From: Bog-793 sp963823945
GTDB lineage: Bacteria > Actinomycetota > Acidimicrobiia > Acidimicrobiales > Bog-793
Assembly: GCA_963823945.1 (NCBI GenBank)
Contig: CAWGNK010000003.1
Span: forward strand, 310,001-374,000
DNA length: 64,000 bases
Reading direction: 5' to 3'
Shown: piece after piece, positions 62,340 through 64,000 of the stretch
Layout: each line of letters starts with the position of its first letter
Numbering within the stretch: the first letter of the stretch is position 1
The notes under the pieces: model-generated
Database searches by the model: none
Told to the model about the DNA's origin: nothing
The model's input: the letters and a program-made list of their open reading frames with translations, nothing else
Program-made: the position numbers and the translations under genes

Positions 62340-63882
62340 GTGCCAAGACCCCACATCCCAATGCGCAAGATCCGCGACGTCATCCGCCTCGCCCTCGGCG
62401 AGAGGCTCTCCCTCCGCCAGGTCGGGCTCTCCCTCGGCCTTCCGTTCACCACCGTCGGCGATCACGTCCGGCGCGCCGTCGCGGCCGGGTTGTCCTGGCC
62501 GCTGCCGGACGGGCTTTCGGACCACGACCTCGAGCAGCTGCTGTTTCCCCCGCCCGTGCCCTCGAACGTCACCCGGCCGATGCCGGACTTCGCCTACGTG
62601 CACAGAGAGCTGCGGCGGAAAGGGGTGACCCTTGAGCTGTTGTGGCTCGAATACCGCGAGCTCCACCCCGACGGCTATGGCTACACCCAGTTCGTCCACC
62701 ACTACCGGGTCTTCAAGGGCCGGGTCGACCTCGTCATGCGCCAGGTGCACCGCGCCGGCGAGAAGCTCTTCGTCGACTTCCCCGGCATGCGGATCCCGAT
62801 CCATGACAACAAGACCGGCGAGGTCATCCTGTGGGCCGAGCTGTTCGTCGCGGTGGCCGGCGCCTCGAACTACCTGTTCGCGGAGGCGCTCCCCTCCCAG
62901 GAGCTGATGCACTGGGTCGCCGCCCATGTGCATGCCTTCGAAGCGATGGGGGGCTGTCACGAGATCGTGGTCTGCGACAACCTCCGCTCCGGCGTCACCC
63001 GGCCGCACCGCTACGAGCCGGACGTGAACGCCACCTATCAGGAGATGGCCGCCCACTACGGGGTCGCGGTCATCCCGACACGGTCCTACAAGCCGAGGGA
63101 CAAGGCCAAGGTCGAGGCGGGGGTTCAGCTTGCAGAGCGCTGGATCATCGCCCGGCTGCGAAACCGCCGGTTCTCTTCGCTCGCCGAGGCGAACGTCGCG
63201 ATCCGCGAGTGCGCCGCGCTGATCAACGCCCGACCGTTCAAGAAGATGGACGGCTCGCGAGCTGAGCTGTTCGAACAGCTCGACCGCCCGGCCCTCCGGC
63301 CACTGCCGGCGACGCGCTGATGAGTTCGCGACCTTCCGCAAGGCCAAGGTCAACATCGACTACCACGTCGAGCTCGACCGGCACTACTACTCCGTGCCCT
63401 ATCAACTGGTCGGAAAGGTCGTCGAGCTGCGCTGCACCGCGTCGACCCTCGAGGTCCTCTTCTCCGCGAAACGCGTCGCCTCCTGGCCACGGAGCTCGGT
63501 CCGCGGTGGCTACTCGACCGATCCCGCGCACATGCCCGAGTCCCACCGCCGCTACGCGTCCTGGACGCCCTCGCGCATCATCTCCTGGGCGAAGACGACC
63601 GGGCCGGCGACTGCGTCGCTCGTCGAGGAGATCCTGGCCTCGCGACCACATCCCGAACAGGGCTTCCGCTCCGCACTCGGGATCATCCGCCTCGGCGAGC
63701 GCCACGGGACGGCCCGCGTCGAGGCCGCCTGTGCCCGGGCACTGCACCTGCGCTCCTACTCCTATCGAAGTGTCGCCTCGATCCTCGAGCACCACCTCGA
63801 CTCCCAGCCCCTCCCCGAGCTGCTCCCACTTCCAGCGCATCCCCGCCACCGCAACGTGCGCGGGGCGAACTACTACCGATGA
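62340..63882 (+). CDS. istA: IS21-family transposase IstA, frameshifted near 63319
   Basis: Frame 1 encodes IRLALGERLSLRQVGLSLGL (helix-turn-helix), GEKLFVDFPGMRIPI, EIVVCDNLRSGVTRP and KPRDKAKVEAGVQLAERWII, the D, D, E core. It stops at 63318-63320 (TGA). Dropping one base at 63319 gives YEFATFRKAKVNIDYHVELD and HYYSVPYQLVGKVV, then the Mu-type beta-barrel and tail to the TGA at 63880-63882. Corrected length is about 513 residues, normal for IstA. Confidence 0.9.
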
Positions 63883-64000
63883 GCGAAAGGACGACCATGT
63901 TGCAGAACACCACCATCGAGGGGCTGCGGACCCTCAGGATGCACGCGATGGCCCAGGGGGTCGCAGAGCAGCGCGAGCGCCTCGACTACGCCGAGCTCTC
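63879..64000 (+). CDS. istB: IS21-family helper ATPase IstB (5' part, cut by window edge)
   Basis: The first 40 residues, including MLQNTTIEGLRTLRMHAMAQ, match the IstB N-terminus. The start is ATG 63879, overlapping the istA stop (ATGA), or ATG 63897 with GAAAGGA upstream. IstB is an AAA+ ATPase that assists target selection. The Walker motifs lie beyond 64000. Confidence 0.9.
   Translation, partial: MSERTTMLQNTTIEGLRTLRMHAMAQGVAEQRERLDYAEL

Larger units (their letters stand above)
39480..64000. mobile_element. Genomic island (left part), beginning at the broken tRNA-Asp
   Basis: From the tRNA-Asp break onward no core gene is seen. The region holds a group II intron, remnants or copies of seven or more IS types, and a glycan-synthesis cluster. 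It ends outside the window. No tyrosine or serine integrase and no conjugation gene is visible here, so whether it is an ICE, phage or composite IS region is open. Confidence 0.6.

Noticed and set aside
62216..63356. Long minus-strand ORF joined to the IS110 remnant
   Set aside because: Most of it is antisense to the well-supported istA gene; only the part below about 62200 shows IS110 homology.
1..64000. CRISPR array or rRNA operon
   Set aside because: No regularly spaced short repeats with unique spacers and no rRNA sequence were seen in the window.

Overview
This window is high-GC chromosomal DNA spanning the replication origin of an actinobacterium, followed by an accessory island. The order rsmG-jag-yidC-yidD-rnpA-rpmH / dnaA-dnaN-recF-DUF721-gyrB-gyrA, with no gnd between dnaN and recF, together with a hopanoid operon, fits a deep-branching actinobacterial lineage such as Acidimicrobiia. 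That placement is an inference from gene order; no rRNA gene is present to confirm it.

Core part, 1-39.4 kb. parA (cut by the window edge), rsmG, jag, yidC, yidD, rnpA and rpmH run leftward. dnaA, dnaN, recF, a DUF721/DciA-like gene, gyrB and gyrA run rightward. The dnaA-dnaN gap looks like oriC, with DnaA boxes, a GC cluster and a DnaA-trio-like TAC repeat. A LAGLIDADG-like ORF and a parS-like palindrome lie between parA and rsmG. Next come tRNA-Ile, a fur-katA oxidative-stress operon, small regulators, and a MerR-TetR fusion regulator. The hopanoid operon follows: dxs-hpnC-hpnD-hpnE-polyprenyl synthase-shc, then hpnH. It would make C5 units, squalene, hopene and adenosylhopane in series. 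After tRNA-Ala come a sugar kinase, zur divergent from znuACB (with a Zur-box palindrome), ppk2, a PHP phosphoesterase, purF and tRNA-Phe.

Island part, 39.48-64 kb. The core ends at the 3' half of a tRNA-Asp gene whose 5' half is missing. Short direct repeats of arm-site type follow. From here on the DNA is a patchwork: a group II intron, IS1595 remnants, an ISAzo13 element, IS256 (with intact 8-bp target duplication), IS982, a split IS481, IS110, an IS110 remnant and IS21. Among them sits a surface-glycan cluster: a GT2, a polytopic GT-C-like protein, four GT4 enzymes, a secreted 14-repeat Cys protein and a secreted glycosidase-like protein. No integrase is visible, so the island probably continues past 64 kb.

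Several genes (hpnD, purF, the IS982 transposase, istA) are each broken by one apparent +1 base. Two of these fall in homopolymer runs. Because purF and hpnD are housekeeping or pathway genes with intact downstream frames, sequence error is at least as likely as true decay.
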